Assembly (NCBI GenBank): GCA_034211275.1
Contig: JAXHTF010000003.1
Coordinates: 31,783-95,782 of the forward strand
Reading direction: 5' to 3'
Length of the DNA stretch: 64,000 bases
Source: Acidobacteriota bacterium
GTDB taxonomy: Bacteria > Acidobacteriota > Thermoanaerobaculia > Multivoradales > JAHZIX01
The position numbers and the translations under genes were made by a program. The notes below the pieces were generated by a model. It was not told the origin of the DNA. It searched no databases and saw only the letters and a list, made by a program, of their open reading frames with translations. Positions 1-7,683 of the stretch are shown here, in pieces; position 1 is the first letter of the stretch; each line of letters starts with the position of its first letter.

Positions 1-635
1 GCTACGCCGTTCCTATGCCGGCGAAGGCGAAGCAGCGGGACCGGGTCTTGAGTGAGGAAGAGATCCGGTCTGTGTGGCAGGCGATGCACGTGGAGGAGCT
101 GGTGATGGGCGCCACCTTCAAGATGCGGCTGCTGACCGCGCAGCGGGGGATTGAGGTCCTGACCATGCGGTGGGAGCACATCGATGGAGACTGGTGGACG
201 ATTCCGGCTGAGGTGGCCAAGAACGGGCGCTCGCAACGCGTGCCACTGGTTTCCCAAACGCTAGCGCTGCTCGACGAGCTTCGAGAGGTCACCGGCGATT
301 CCGAGTGGGTCTTTGCCAGTCCGCGAAAGCCCGGCGCCCGCATCACAGCGGTTCAGAAGGCCGCCGCCCGCATCGCCCGTCGGGCCGAGGTCGACTTCAC
401 GCCCCACGACCTGCGCCGCACCGCCGCCACCTCCATGGCTTCACTGGGCGTCGACCGGCTGGTGATCCAGAAGATCCTGAACCATGTGGATTCTGGGGTG
501 ACGGCGATCTATGACCGGCATAGCTATGACGCGGAGAAGCGGGAGGCTCTGGAGCGGTGGGGGGAGAAGGTCGAGGCCATCCTCACCGGCAATTCGAAGG
601 GCAACCTGGTCCGGATTGCTGGAGGAATGGGTTAG
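1..635 (+). CDS. tyrosine-type site-specific integrase, C-terminal part (cut by window edge)
   Basis: The reading frame is open to the left edge, so the ATG at 15 is probably internal and the N-terminal DNA-binding domains lie outside the window. The visible 210 residues are the catalytic domain of a P4/prophage-type integrase. The first Arg lies in TAQRGIEVLTMRW, the HxxR box is HDLRRTA, the late His is in LNHVDSG and the nucleophilic Tyr is in RHSYDAEKR. The phrase DRVLSEEEIRSVW marks the usual start of the catalytic domain. It would cut and rejoin DNA to integrate or excise the element formed by the following genes. The attachment site is not visible on this side. Confidence 0.9.
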   Translation, partial: YAVPMPAKAKQRDRVLSEEEIRSVWQAMHVEELVMGATFKMRLLTAQRGIEVLTMRWEHIDGDWWTIPAEVAKNGRSQRVPLVSQTLALLDELREVTGDSEWVFASPRKPGARITAVQKAAARIARRAEVDFTPHDLRRTAATSMASLGVDRLVIQKILNHVDSGVTAIYDRHSYDAEKREALERWGEKVEAILTGNSKGNLVRIAGGMG

Positions 636-644
636 GGTGAAGGT

Positions 645-902
645 ATGAAGCCCTGGAAGCTACTCAAGAGGCTGGTGAGAAGCGACCTTCAGAATGTGAG
701 CTTCGCCGATCTTCAGCGGTTGGTCGAGGCGTTCGGCTTTGCGCTGGTGAGGGTGAGCGGGAGTCACCACATTTTCTCCCACCCGGGAGTTCCCGAGCTG
801 GTGAATCTGCAGGAGATCAAGGGGCAGGCGAAGCCGTACCAGATCCGCCAGTTCCTCCGCCTCGTCGAGCGGTACAATTTGACCCTGGAGGAACCCTCAT
901 GA
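645..902 (+). CDS. hicA: HicA-family toxin of a type II toxin-antitoxin pair
   Basis: An 85-residue basic protein with the HicA double-stranded-RNA-binding-like fold signature: a central GSHHIFSHPG block holding the catalytic His, then LVNLQ and AKPYQIRQFLR. HicA toxins are mRNA interferases that block translation. The gene starts 9 bases after the integrase stop and overlaps the following hicB by four bases (ATGA), the usual toxin-antitoxin arrangement. It probably stabilises the integrated element. Length and gene order match the family. Confidence 0.85.
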   Translation: MKPWKLLKRLVRSDLQNVSFADLQRLVEAFGFALVRVSGSHHIFSHPGVPELVNLQEIKGQAKPYQIRQFLRLVERYNLTLEEPS

Positions 903-1120
903 GCGACTACCACATCAATATCTTCTTCAGCGAGGAAGATGGTGGTTACATTGCCGACATCCCCGACCTTCAAGCCTGCTCCGCCTTCGGCGAGACGGCT
1001 GAGCAGGCTCTTGCCGAGGTCGAGCGCGCGAAGGCCGCCTGGCTCGCAGCTGCGAAGGAGGCCGGAAAGCCGATCCCGCCTCCGCGATATCGTCCGGTGA
1101 TTTACCAGGTGCCTGGGTAG
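899..1120 (+). CDS. hicB: HicB-family antitoxin
   Basis: A 73-residue protein with the HicB N-terminal partial RNase H-like fold: an IFFSEEDGGYIADIPDL strand-turn-strand start, then the AFGETAEQALAEVERAK helix. There is no C-terminal DNA-binding domain, so this is a short HicB that may depend on complex formation or another repressor for autoregulation. It overlaps hicA by four bases. It should neutralise HicA by binding. Confidence 0.85.
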   Translation: MSDYHINIFFSEEDGGYIADIPDLQACSAFGETAEQALAEVERAKAAWLAAAKEAGKPIPPPRYRPVIYQVPG

Positions 1121-1160
1121 AGGCCCGGGCTCCGGAGACTCTGGTCCGAGAGCGCTCTTG

Positions 1161-1195
1161 GAGCTATGACACGCTGTGACATCGAGCTGTGACAC
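1161..1195. repeat. short direct repeats upstream of a hypothetical gene
   Basis: GAGCTRTGACAC occurs at 1161-1172 and again at 1184-1195, 23 bases apart, with a partial GCTGTGACA copy between them (1173-1181). The cluster lies between hicB and the next start codon at 1215, where an operator would be expected. No regulator can be assigned to it. Confidence 0.4.
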
Positions 1196-1214
1196 GAAGA
1201 AATGGAGGTTAGAG

Positions 1215-1886
1215 ATGGCGATAGAAAGCTGGGCCGAAGCAAGAGCGAGACAGTTGGGGATGGACGAACCCGCAGAAGTGATCGAGGCGCTCATCCGGCT
1301 TTCGAAGAAGCCTGCGAAGAAACGAGGACGGCCCGAAATTCCTGACGACGACTTTCTTCGGCGCATGGCGCTGGAATCTGTCCGTTCGCCCAAGCGATTG
1401 AGCAATTCCCACCTCGCAAGAATTGTCACGCTGGATGCCCAAGGTACCACTCGGGATCAAGCAATAGAGCGTCGCCGCAAGAAGTACGGTCCCAAGCGCG
1501 ACCAGCTGGAAGAAGAGGCCAGGCGCTGCCTGGCTCGGCAAGAGCAGGTCGCAGCTTCGCGGCGAGAAACCAGACCGCGCAGGTCGTCAGCGAGTCATGC
1601 GGTGCGCAGCTACCGATCTCCAGCAGCGTACCGTGTGGACGAGGTAAGTGCAGCTCGAGTTCCGAAGTCGATAGCAGTTCTGGATCGGTACAACCGGTCT
1701 ACTAGGACACCGTCTGCAGCCAAGGTGTCTCGCCATCCGGCATTCGATGTGCCAAAGAGCCCTGCAGCATACTCGACCAAGGACTGGTATTCCTCAGCAT
1801 GCCGAGTTCCGAAGAGCGACCTCCTGAGAAGTAGCGAAGGGATGGACTGCCTGAGAAATCCTCTCAGCGCCTTCTTCACCGACTGA
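1215..1886 (+). CDS. hypothetical protein, basic, unrecognised
   Basis: I do not recognise this 223-residue protein. The ATG at 1215 is chosen because GGAGG lies about 8 bases upstream. The N-terminal third (MAIESWAEARARQLGMDE, then KKPAKKRGRPE) is acidic-helical followed by a Lys/Arg AT-hook-like stretch; the middle (residues 60-110) is a predicted helical, highly charged segment. The C-terminal half is Ser/Arg/Ala-rich and low in complexity, with two VPKS and two SPAAY repeats, so it may be disordered. DNA binding is only a guess from charge. It sits between the toxin-antitoxin pair and a dyad-rich control region. Confidence 0.5.
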   Translation: MAIESWAEARARQLGMDEPAEVIEALIRLSKKPAKKRGRPEIPDDDFLRRMALESVRSPKRLSNSHLARIVTLDAQGTTRDQAIERRRKKYGPKRDQLEEEARRCLARQEQVAASRRETRPRRSSASHAVRSYRSPAAYRVDEVSAARVPKSIAVLDRYNRSTRTPSAAKVSRHPAFDVPKSPAAYSTKDWYSSACRVPKSDLLRSSEGMDCLRNPLSAFFTD

Positions 1887-1912
1887 CGTATCTCATAGCT
1901 GTCACCTTGGCC

Positions 1913-1937
1913 TTGAGAGGTTGTGGCAACCTCTCAA
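1913..1937. promoter_or_regulatory. perfect 11-bp inverted repeat (3-nt loop)
   Basis: TTGAGAGGTTG and its exact reverse complement CAACCTCTCAA are separated by TGG. The dyad starts 27 bases after the stop of the preceding gene and is not followed by a T-run, so it fits an operator or a processing hairpin better than an intrinsic terminator. It lies at the left end of the control region of the replication genes. Confidence 0.55.
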
Positions 1938-2310
1938 TCTACCCGCCCCTGCCCACCATTCAGTATCTTCCTTCCTTTTCGGACTGTAGGTAGAGAGTCG
2001 CTAGCTCATCCTGGAGTCTTGCGCGTTTCCCGTTCCCGTCGGCAAGAGTCGAGCCTTCCTTCATCCCAGTTTTCCGGGTCTGGCGAAAACCTGGTCGATT
2101 TTTTGCCAAGAAACGGCGACATCCAGCAGCTCGACAGCTTCAGAGGCCAGAATTTAGGCGAAAAATACTCTTCAATTAAAGACGCCTAAATGCCCTTGAT
2201 TCAGTCACTTACATTTGATTACCCTGATCCTGCGAGCCTGAAATATGGCCAATCGGCTTGGCGGTGACCGGCTGGACGGTCCCATCCCTGGGCTCGCCAG
2301 GAGTTCCCCC
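1938..2310. promoter_or_regulatory. intergenic control region with a second dyad (2152-2191)
   Basis: No convincing gene is present. ATTTAGGCG (2152-2160) and its exact complement CGCCTAAAT (2183-2191) flank 22 bases of A+T-rich DNA. That spacing, just upstream of the AlpA-type gene, fits paired half-sites around a promoter. The A+T content is visibly higher than in the surrounding genes. An 88-codon open frame crosses this region but has no family resemblance and contains one arm of the dyad. Confidence 0.45.
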
Positions 2311-2571
2311 ATGGAGTCTTCCGAAAGCAGCCTTCCGACAATCATCCGGCCCAAGTTGTTGGCTGAACGCCTTGGGATCTCTCGCGTGACCCTCTGGAGG
2401 TGGGAGCGGGCGGGCATGGTGCCGAAGAAGAGGAAGATAGGTCCCAACACCGTCGGCTGGCTCGAGTCCGAGATCCTCGAGTGGCTGGAGTCGAGGCCGA
2501 CGAGCTCTCCAACGGGGCTCGATTCTGAGCAGGGCGGAGACGCCAGGGCCTCGACAGGGGGGAGGCGGTGA
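2311..2571 (+). CDS. AlpA/MerR-type helix-turn-helix regulator or excisionase
   Basis: An 86-residue protein whose residues 15-65 form a winged helix-turn-helix of the AlpA/excisionase kind: LLAERLGISRVTLWRWERAG, then a wing and VGWLESEILEWLESRP. AlpA-like proteins either activate the integrase/excision genes of a prophage or act directly as excisionase. The ATG at 2311 is chosen because AGGAG (2299-2303) lies seven bases upstream. It is followed without a gap by the primase gene (stop and start share a base), so it is likely co-transcribed with the replication module. The C-terminal 25 residues are a low-complexity tail. Confidence 0.8.
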   Translation: MESSESSLPTIIRPKLLAERLGISRVTLWRWERAGMVPKKRKIGPNTVGWLESEILEWLESRPTSSPTGLDSEQGGDARASTGGRR

Positions 2572-3359
2572 TGCAGAGCGCTGCACGAACGCCTGCTGGA
2601 GGACAGGGCCAGCCGCATCGCCTGGTCGATCATGCCTTCCTTTACGCCCGAGAGGGCTGGCCTGTCTTTCCGCTCCGGCCTCGTGGAAAGGCGCCGCTGA
2701 CCCGGAATGGCGTCAAGGACGCAACAACGGATTCGCGGAGGATCGCCCGTTGGTGGCAGCGCCAGCCAGAGGCCAACATCGGTTTGGCCATTCCGGACGG
2801 CTACCTCGTCCTGGACCTGGACACCGAGGACGCGCTGCACCGATTGAAGGTGGAGGACCGGGTGCTACCTGCTACGGCGTGGGCGCGAACGGCGCAGGGT
2901 TACCACTTCTGGTTCAGGGCAGATGGAGAGATCCGCAATCGCGTCGGTCTCCTGGAAAAAGTCGACGTCCGGGCCGCTGGCGGCTATGTGGTCGCGCCGC
3001 CGAGCGTTCACCCCTCGGGAGTGGCTTATAGCTGGGAGGTCGAGTTGGCTCCGTCGGCCGTTGCAGAGGCACCGTCCTGGCTCGTCGAGCTCTTGGAGCC
3101 GAGCAGGCCCAGACAGGGACGCGAAGTTGTTGACTGGCATCGGACCTTGGTCGAGCCGGTCCCTCAGGGGCGCAGAAACCAGGCCCTCGCCGAGGTCTCG
3201 GGCCTCCTCTTTCGCTACCTGCCGGCAGTGCTAGCTGCTGACCTGGCTCTCTGCTGGGCTCAAGTGAAGCTGAAGCCGGCGCTGCCGGAACCCGAGGTTC
3301 TTCGCACGATCAACTCCATCGCCGGCCGAGAGCTGAGACGGCAGGGGGGCAAGTCTTGA
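2571..3359 (+). CDS. bifunctional DNA primase/polymerase (AEP, Prim-Pol domain)
   Basis: A 262-residue archaeo-eukaryotic-type primase-polymerase. Visible motifs are FPLRPRGKAPL at the start of the domain, the metal-binding pair in YLVLDLDTED, the GYHFWF motif (His of motif II) and VDVRAAGGYVVAPPSVHP (motif III). Such proteins prime and extend DNA for replication of phages, plasmids and integrative elements. The C-terminal 70 residues (GRRNQALAEVSGLLFRYL) resemble the helical segment that links the primase to a helicase. The start overlaps the preceding stop and the end overlaps the DUF3987 gene by four bases, which implies translational coupling. Confidence 0.85.
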   Translation: MQSAARTPAGGQGQPHRLVDHAFLYAREGWPVFPLRPRGKAPLTRNGVKDATTDSRRIARWWQRQPEANIGLAIPDGYLVLDLDTEDALHRLKVEDRVLPATAWARTAQGYHFWFRADGEIRNRVGLLEKVDVRAAGGYVVAPPSVHPSGVAYSWEVELAPSAVAEAPSWLVELLEPSRPRQGREVVDWHRTLVEPVPQGRRNQALAEVSGLLFRYLPAVLAADLALCWAQVKLKPALPEPEVLRTINSIAGRELRRQGGKS

Positions 3360-4708
3360 GCCGCTTGCTCAACGTGGCGAGGCTGGCGTCGGTCCAGGAG
3401 GAAGAAGCTACCGAGGGCGAGGTACCGTTGTCCGAGCCTTGGCCGAGTCCTGCGGACGAAGTTTTCCACGGGCTGGCCGGGCGCTACGTACGCAAGATCG
3501 AGCCGCACACGGAGGCCGATCCCATCGGCATTCTGATTCAGCTCATGGTTCTCTTCGGAAACCTGTTGGGGCGGGGCCCGCATTTCCGTGTCGAGGCCGA
3601 CGAGCATCACCTCAACCTCTTCGTTGTGCTCGTCGGGCAGTCGTCCAAGGGGCGCAAGGGGGTCTCTGCGGGGCAGGCAAGAAGGCTCTTTCACAACATC
3701 GACAGCGATTGGTGTACCAGGAGGATCGAGCAGGGCCTGTCTTCGGGAGAAGGTCTGATCTGGGCCGTTCGCGATCCTATCGAGAAGGTTGAAGCGGTCC
3801 GAGAGAACGGACGGCCCACCGGCGAGATCGAGACAGTGGTGACGGACGCGGGGGAGGACGACAAGAGGCTCTTCGTCCAGGAATCTGAGTTCGCCTCGAC
3901 ACTCCGAGTTCTGAAACGGGACGGCAATACCCTGTCTGCCATCGTTCGGAACGCATGGGACAGCGGCAAGCTGAGCTCCCTGACCAAGAACTCTCCCGCC
4001 CGGGCGACGGGCGCCCATATCTCCATCGTCGGACACATCACCAAACAGGAGTTGCTGCGGTATCTCGACTCGACGGAAGCGGCCAACGGGTTCGGAAACC
4101 GATTCCTCTGGTGCTGTGTTCGGCGCTCGAAGTTGCTGCCGGAGGGTGGCCAGGCTCACACCCTGGACTTCAGGGAGGAGATCCGAGAGCTGGAGGAGGT
4201 ACTGGCCTTCTCGCGTCAGGTCTCGGTATTGAGGCGCGACGCTAACGCCACTCGGATGTGGGCGGAGGTCTATCCGGAGCTCTCCGAAGGGAAGCCGGGG
4301 ATGCTCGGTTCAATGATCGGCCGGGCGGAGGCTCAGACCATGCGATTGGCATGCCTCTATGCCCTTCTGGACCGCTCCGATGTCGTCCGTTCCGAACACC
4401 TCTTTGCAGCACTGGCTCTCTGGCAGTACTGCGAGGACTCCGCCCGCTGGATCTTCGGCGATGCTCTCGGTGACCCGGTTGCCGATCAGATCCTTCGGTT
4501 CCTTCGGAGGAACCCCGAAGGACTGACAAGGACTGAGATCGGCAACCTGTTCGGCCGGCACTGCAAGAAGGGGGATCTTTCCCGAGGCCTCGGCCTGCTC
4601 CTGGAGCAAGGGTTGGCCAAGGCCGAGAAGTTGGAGACCGGAGGTCGGCCTACCGAGTCCTGGAAGGCCACGAGCTTGACCTGCGAGAAAAGCGAGGAAA
4701 GCGAGTAA
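3356..4708 (+). CDS. DUF3987-family replication protein (putative primase-associated ATPase/helicase)
   Basis: A 450-residue protein of the DUF3987 type that usually follows a Prim-Pol gene in mobile elements. A P-loop-like segment occurs in VVLVGQSSKGRKGVS (near residue 95-110), with acidic FVQESEFAS later (about residue 180) and a conserved NGFGNRFLW block (about 245). The C-terminus has a winged-helix-like segment (EGLTRTEIGNLFGRHC) that may bind origin DNA. I infer a helicase or helicase-loader role in element replication. It overlaps the primase gene by four bases. Confidence 0.75.
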   Translation: MSRLLNVARLASVQEEEATEGEVPLSEPWPSPADEVFHGLAGRYVRKIEPHTEADPIGILIQLMVLFGNLLGRGPHFRVEADEHHLNLFVVLVGQSSKGRKGVSAGQARRLFHNIDSDWCTRRIEQGLSSGEGLIWAVRDPIEKVEAVRENGRPTGEIETVVTDAGEDDKRLFVQESEFASTLRVLKRDGNTLSAIVRNAWDSGKLSSLTKNSPARATGAHISIVGHITKQELLRYLDSTEAANGFGNRFLWCCVRRSKLLPEGGQAHTLDFREEIRELEEVLAFSRQVSVLRRDANATRMWAEVYPELSEGKPGMLGSMIGRAEAQTMRLACLYALLDRSDVVRSEHLFAALALWQYCEDSARWIFGDALGDPVADQILRFLRRNPEGLTRTEIGNLFGRHCKKGDLSRGLGLLLEQGLAKAEKLETGGRPTESWKATSLTCEKSEESE

Positions 4709-4772
4709 AGCCCATGAGTCCGCACCCTTATCTCGCTTATTTCTCTTTTCTCGCACCCCAACTCTTCGTTCA

Positions 4773-5144
4773 GTGGAGGCTCGGGTGAGGTACCTAGAAA
4801 TCGCCCGTGGGGCTTTGGAGTCTCCGGAAAAGCCCTCAGAGACCCCGGCCTCAGCTGGTCGGGCCGGGTCTGCCCGTCACCCCAAGGCGGAGGACATCGC
4901 CCTCATGGGGCTAGAGGAGTTTGCCCAGGCTGGCTTGGTCGTGAGGGTGAGGTCCAGCATTCTCGGTCAGGATGTGCTCTTCGTTTCCGACAACGTGCCG
5001 GAGGCGGCCATCGCCCATCGCGGCCTGACCGTCTACAGAGCACGAGAGCTTCGCAAGCTGGCGATCTTGGGTCCCTCTCCCCGGTCTCTCAAAACCATCC
5101 ACGACGCGAAGACGATCTTCGATGGAGTGATCACCGATGTCTGA
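4773..5144 (+). CDS. hypothetical protein of the element, unrecognised
   Basis: A 123-residue protein with no recognised family. It has no ATG start; GTG at 4773 or 4785 are the possible starts. The first 45 residues are Pro/Ala/Ser-rich. The rest is a compact region with FVSDNVPEAAIAHRGLTVYRA, resembling a short alpha/beta module, and ends in LKTIHDAKTIFDGVITDV. It overlaps the parB-like gene by eight bases, so the two are probably co-translated. Confidence 0.6.
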   Translation: MEARVRYLEIARGALESPEKPSETPASAGRAGSARHPKAEDIALMGLEEFAQAGLVVRVRSSILGQDVLFVSDNVPEAAIAHRGLTVYRARELRKLAILGPSPRSLKTIHDAKTIFDGVITDV

Positions 5145-5742
5145 CGAAATGGCGACCGATTTCGCCGCCGACCCCCAGAAACTCGAGCTCCGCTACATCC
5201 CCCTCGCCCAGGCGCAGCGCTGGGACGAGAACCCCAAGCTCCACGACCTGGACCGGCTGATCCGCTCCATTGAGACCCACGGATTTGGCGATCCTCCGAA
5301 GTTCGACTCCACCCTCGGAGCGCTGGTCTACGGCAACGGGCGCACCGAGGCGCTGGAGCGGATGCGGCAGGCGGGCAAGCAGCCGCCGCGGGGCATCCTC
5401 CTGACCGAGGACGGAGAGTGGGCGGTGCCGGTGATCTTCGGGGTCGATGCGGAAAGCGAAGCCCATGCCCGGGCCTTCGCCATCGACCACAACAACCTGA
5501 CGCTCCTCGGCGGCGACCTCGGCTTCGCCGACCTGCTCCAGATCTGGGATGAGGAGGGGCTGCAAGCGGTGCTGCGGGACACGCCGGACGCCGGCGAACT
5601 GCTGGCCAGTCTCGACACCGATCACCTCGACGCCCTGCTCAACGGTCCGGACTTCGAGCCGGTGGCCGCTGACGAGCAGTCCCGCCTCGACGAGAAGAAA
5701 CAGGTCACCTGCCCGGAGTGCGGGCACGAGTTCCGGCCCTGA
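5137..5742 (+). CDS. ParB-like nuclease-domain protein
   Basis: A 201-residue protein with the ParB/Srx fold. ELRYIPLAQAQRWDENP is the start motif, followed by LIRSIETHGFGDPPK and the GNGRTEALERM box, where ParB proteins bind nucleotide. Phage ParB-domain proteins of this size often accompany DNA methylases and terminases rather than partition systems. The C-terminus carries CPECGHEFRP, half of a zinc ribbon. No ParA is present, so plasmid partition is unlikely. It precedes the Mom-like gene by 24 bases. Confidence 0.75.
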   Translation: MSDEMATDFAADPQKLELRYIPLAQAQRWDENPKLHDLDRLIRSIETHGFGDPPKFDSTLGALVYGNGRTEALERMRQAGKQPPRGILLTEDGEWAVPVIFGVDAESEAHARAFAIDHNNLTLLGGDLGFADLLQIWDEEGLQAVLRDTPDAGELLASLDTDHLDALLNGPDFEPVAADEQSRLDEKKQVTCPECGHEFRP

Positions 5743-5766
5743 GGGACCGGTCCTGAGAGATATGCG

Positions 5767-6474
5767 ATGACGCTCCGACTCGACTTCTGCTCCCACGAGG
5801 CCGCCAAGCACGCGGTGCTGCGTTGGCACTACAGCCGGGTGATGCCGGCGGCGAAGCTCGTGCGCGTGGGGGTATGGGAGGAGGGCCGGTTCGTCGGAGC
5901 GATCCTCTACGGCAGCGGCGCCAATCGCCACCTGTCCCGGCCGTTCGGCTTGAAGCCCACCCAGGCTTGCGAGCTGGTGCGGGTGGCGCTGGCCCCGGCC
6001 AGAAAACACCCGACGTCCCGCTGCCTGGCCTTCAGTCTCAAGATGCTGCGCCGGCAGTCGCCCGGCGTCCAGCTGGTGGTGTCCTACGCTGATTCGAAGG
6101 AAGGCCACCTCGGCATCATCTACCAGGCCACTAACTGGCTCTACCTCGGCGCCTCGACCCAGCCCTATCTCAAGGTCCGAGGCAAGATCGAGCATCCGCG
6201 TTCCCTCTACGACCGCTATGGCCGTGGCGGGCAGCAGATCGGCTGGCTGCGCGAGCACGTCGACCCCAACGCCGAACGGGTTGAGATGCCGGCCAAGCAC
6301 AAATACGTCTACGTCTTTTCGAAGCGCCTCCGGCGGAAGCTCGAAGGCGAGGCTCAGCCCTACCCCAAACCCGACTCGACTTGCGGCCGAAGTGACACCG
6401 GCGACACGTCCGGGCTCCCCCCGGAAGAGGGCGGTTCAACTCCGACCCGGCCGCTCCATCCCTCCCATGGCTAG
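5767..6474 (+). CDS. Mom-like DNA-modification protein (GNAT-type fold)
   Basis: A 235-residue protein that resembles phage Mu Mom and its relatives. These have an acetyltransferase-type fold and modify adenines in phage DNA, protecting it from restriction. Supporting segments are HYSRVMPAAKLVRVGVWE, FVGAILYGSGANRH, the LVRVALAP strand with acidic/hydrophobic spacing, SYADSKEGHLGIIYQATNWLY and KHKYVYVFSKRLRRKL near the end. About the last 40 residues are a Pro/Ser/Thr-rich tail. It overlaps the next gene by eight bases. The chemistry in this protein is inferred from family resemblance only. Confidence 0.75.
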   Translation: MTLRLDFCSHEAAKHAVLRWHYSRVMPAAKLVRVGVWEEGRFVGAILYGSGANRHLSRPFGLKPTQACELVRVALAPARKHPTSRCLAFSLKMLRRQSPGVQLVVSYADSKEGHLGIIYQATNWLYLGASTQPYLKVRGKIEHPRSLYDRYGRGGQQIGWLREHVDPNAERVEMPAKHKYVYVFSKRLRRKLEGEAQPYPKPDSTCGRSDTGDTSGLPPEEGGSTPTRPLHPSHG

Positions 6475-7042
6475 AGTTTGCACTATCTGCCGCCACCCGG
6501 ACCGGGAGGCCATCGAGAAGGCCCTGGTGGCAAGCGAAGCGGGATATCGAACCATTGCGAAGCGCTTCGCTATCTCGGAGTCGGCGCTGTTCCGGCATCG
6601 ACAGAACCACTTGCCGGAGGTTCTCGCGCGGGGCTTGGCCGCGGCTCCCAAGCCGGTGCATCGGCCGCAGCCAGTGGATCCCGCGCCGAAGGAGCACGAT
6701 CTGGAGATCGCCGGCCACCACCAGGCGGTGGAGGCTCGGCAGGAGCTTCACGCCCTCGACGTGATGCAGCAACTCAAGGCGATCAACGCCGCCTGCTTGG
6801 AGGTGCTCCGGCAAGCGCGGACCGACGGCAAACATGCCATCCTGCTGCGGGCGGTGGATCGTATCGCCCGCCAGATCGAGCTCCAGGCCAGGCTCCTCGG
6901 CCAGATCGACGAGCGGACGACGGTCAACGTGGCGGTCCTCCCCGAGTGGCACGGCCTCCGGCAAGTGGTGCTGGATGCGTTGCGGCCGTACCCCGAGGCG
7001 CGTCAGGCGGTGGCCGAGGCTTTGAGAGAGATGCGGCCATGA
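6467..7042 (+). CDS. terminase small-subunit-like DNA-binding protein
   Basis: A 191-residue protein starting at the ATG inside the end of the Mom-like gene. The N-terminus has a CTICRHPDR zinc-knuckle-like motif followed by a helix-turn-helix (GYRTIAKRFAISESALFRH). The remainder is helical and charged. Small terminase subunits recognise packaging sites through such an HTH and recruit the large subunit. The gene immediately precedes the nuclease and ATPase parts of a large terminase and overlaps the nuclease gene by four bases, which is the main reason for the call. Confidence 0.6.
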   Translation: MARVCTICRHPDREAIEKALVASEAGYRTIAKRFAISESALFRHRQNHLPEVLARGLAAAPKPVHRPQPVDPAPKEHDLEIAGHHQAVEARQELHALDVMQQLKAINAACLEVLRQARTDGKHAILLRAVDRIARQIELQARLLGQIDERTTVNVAVLPEWHGLRQVVLDALRPYPEARQAVAEALREMRP

Positions 7043-7683
7043 GCGCGTACCTCGCCGCAAGCCCACTGACCGTGGGCGTCGACATCGGCCAGAAGAACGA
7101 CCCCACGGCTATCGCGGTGGTCGAGGCAGAACAGGGAAGCAGCAGGGACTATGTGCTCCGCTTCATTCAGCGCCTACCGCTGGGGACGCCCTATCCGGAG
7201 GTTGCCCGGTCTCTGGCTCGGATCTGCCGGCGAGCAGCCGAGAAGAGCGGGCAGCGGCCCGAGGTCTTTGTCGATGCCACCGGCGTCGGTGCGCCGGTGG
7301 TCGATCAGCTGCGGGCGCTGACACTCGATGCCCGGCGTCTCTGGGCGGTGACCTTCACCCATGGCACTCGCTGTCGCCGAATCCCTGCCGAACAGCGGGT
7401 GACGATGGGGAAGGCCTACATGGTCTCGCGGCTCCAAGCACTGCTCGGCGCCGGGCGCATTCACCTGCCAGGCACCTCAGAGGCCCGCGCTCTTGCTGCC
7501 GAGCTCCTCGGCTACGAGATCCGCGTCGACGAGAAAGGCACCGACCGTTACGGCGCCTTCCGCAGCGGTACCCACGACGACCTGGTCACCGCCCTAGGGC
7601 TGGCCGTGCTGGGGGAGGGCAGGGCAGCCAAGCCGGTGGTCAGGGCCTCCACGGGCGCTGGAAGGGCCGAGGGGGTGGAATGA
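7039..7683 (+). CDS. terminase large-subunit nuclease domain as a separate gene, copy 1
   Basis: A 214-residue RNase H-fold protein matching the C-terminal nuclease half of phage TerL. The three acidic motifs are all present: GVDIGQKNDPTAI (first Asp), VFVDATGVGAPVVDQL (second Asp) and HDDLVTALGLAVL (third Asp pair). It also has YPEVARSL and RYGAFRSG, typical of the fold. In most phages this domain is fused behind the ATPase. Here it is a stand-alone gene placed before the ATPase and overlapping it by four bases. It is one of three full copies in the next 2.8 kb. Likely role: cutting concatemeric DNA. Confidence 0.75.
   Translation: MSAYLAASPLTVGVDIGQKNDPTAIAVVEAEQGSSRDYVLRFIQRLPLGTPYPEVARSLARICRRAAEKSGQRPEVFVDATGVGAPVVDQLRALTLDARRLWAVTFTHGTRCRRIPAEQRVTMGKAYMVSRLQALLGAGRIHLPGTSEARALAAELLGYEIRVDEKGTDRYGAFRSGTHDDLVTALGLAVLGEGRAAKPVVRASTGAGRAEGVE

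Noticed and set aside
1923-2189. 88-codon frame between the hypothetical gene and the AlpA-type gene
   Set aside because: It spans the inverted repeats, has low-complexity Ser/Arg content and no ribosome site.
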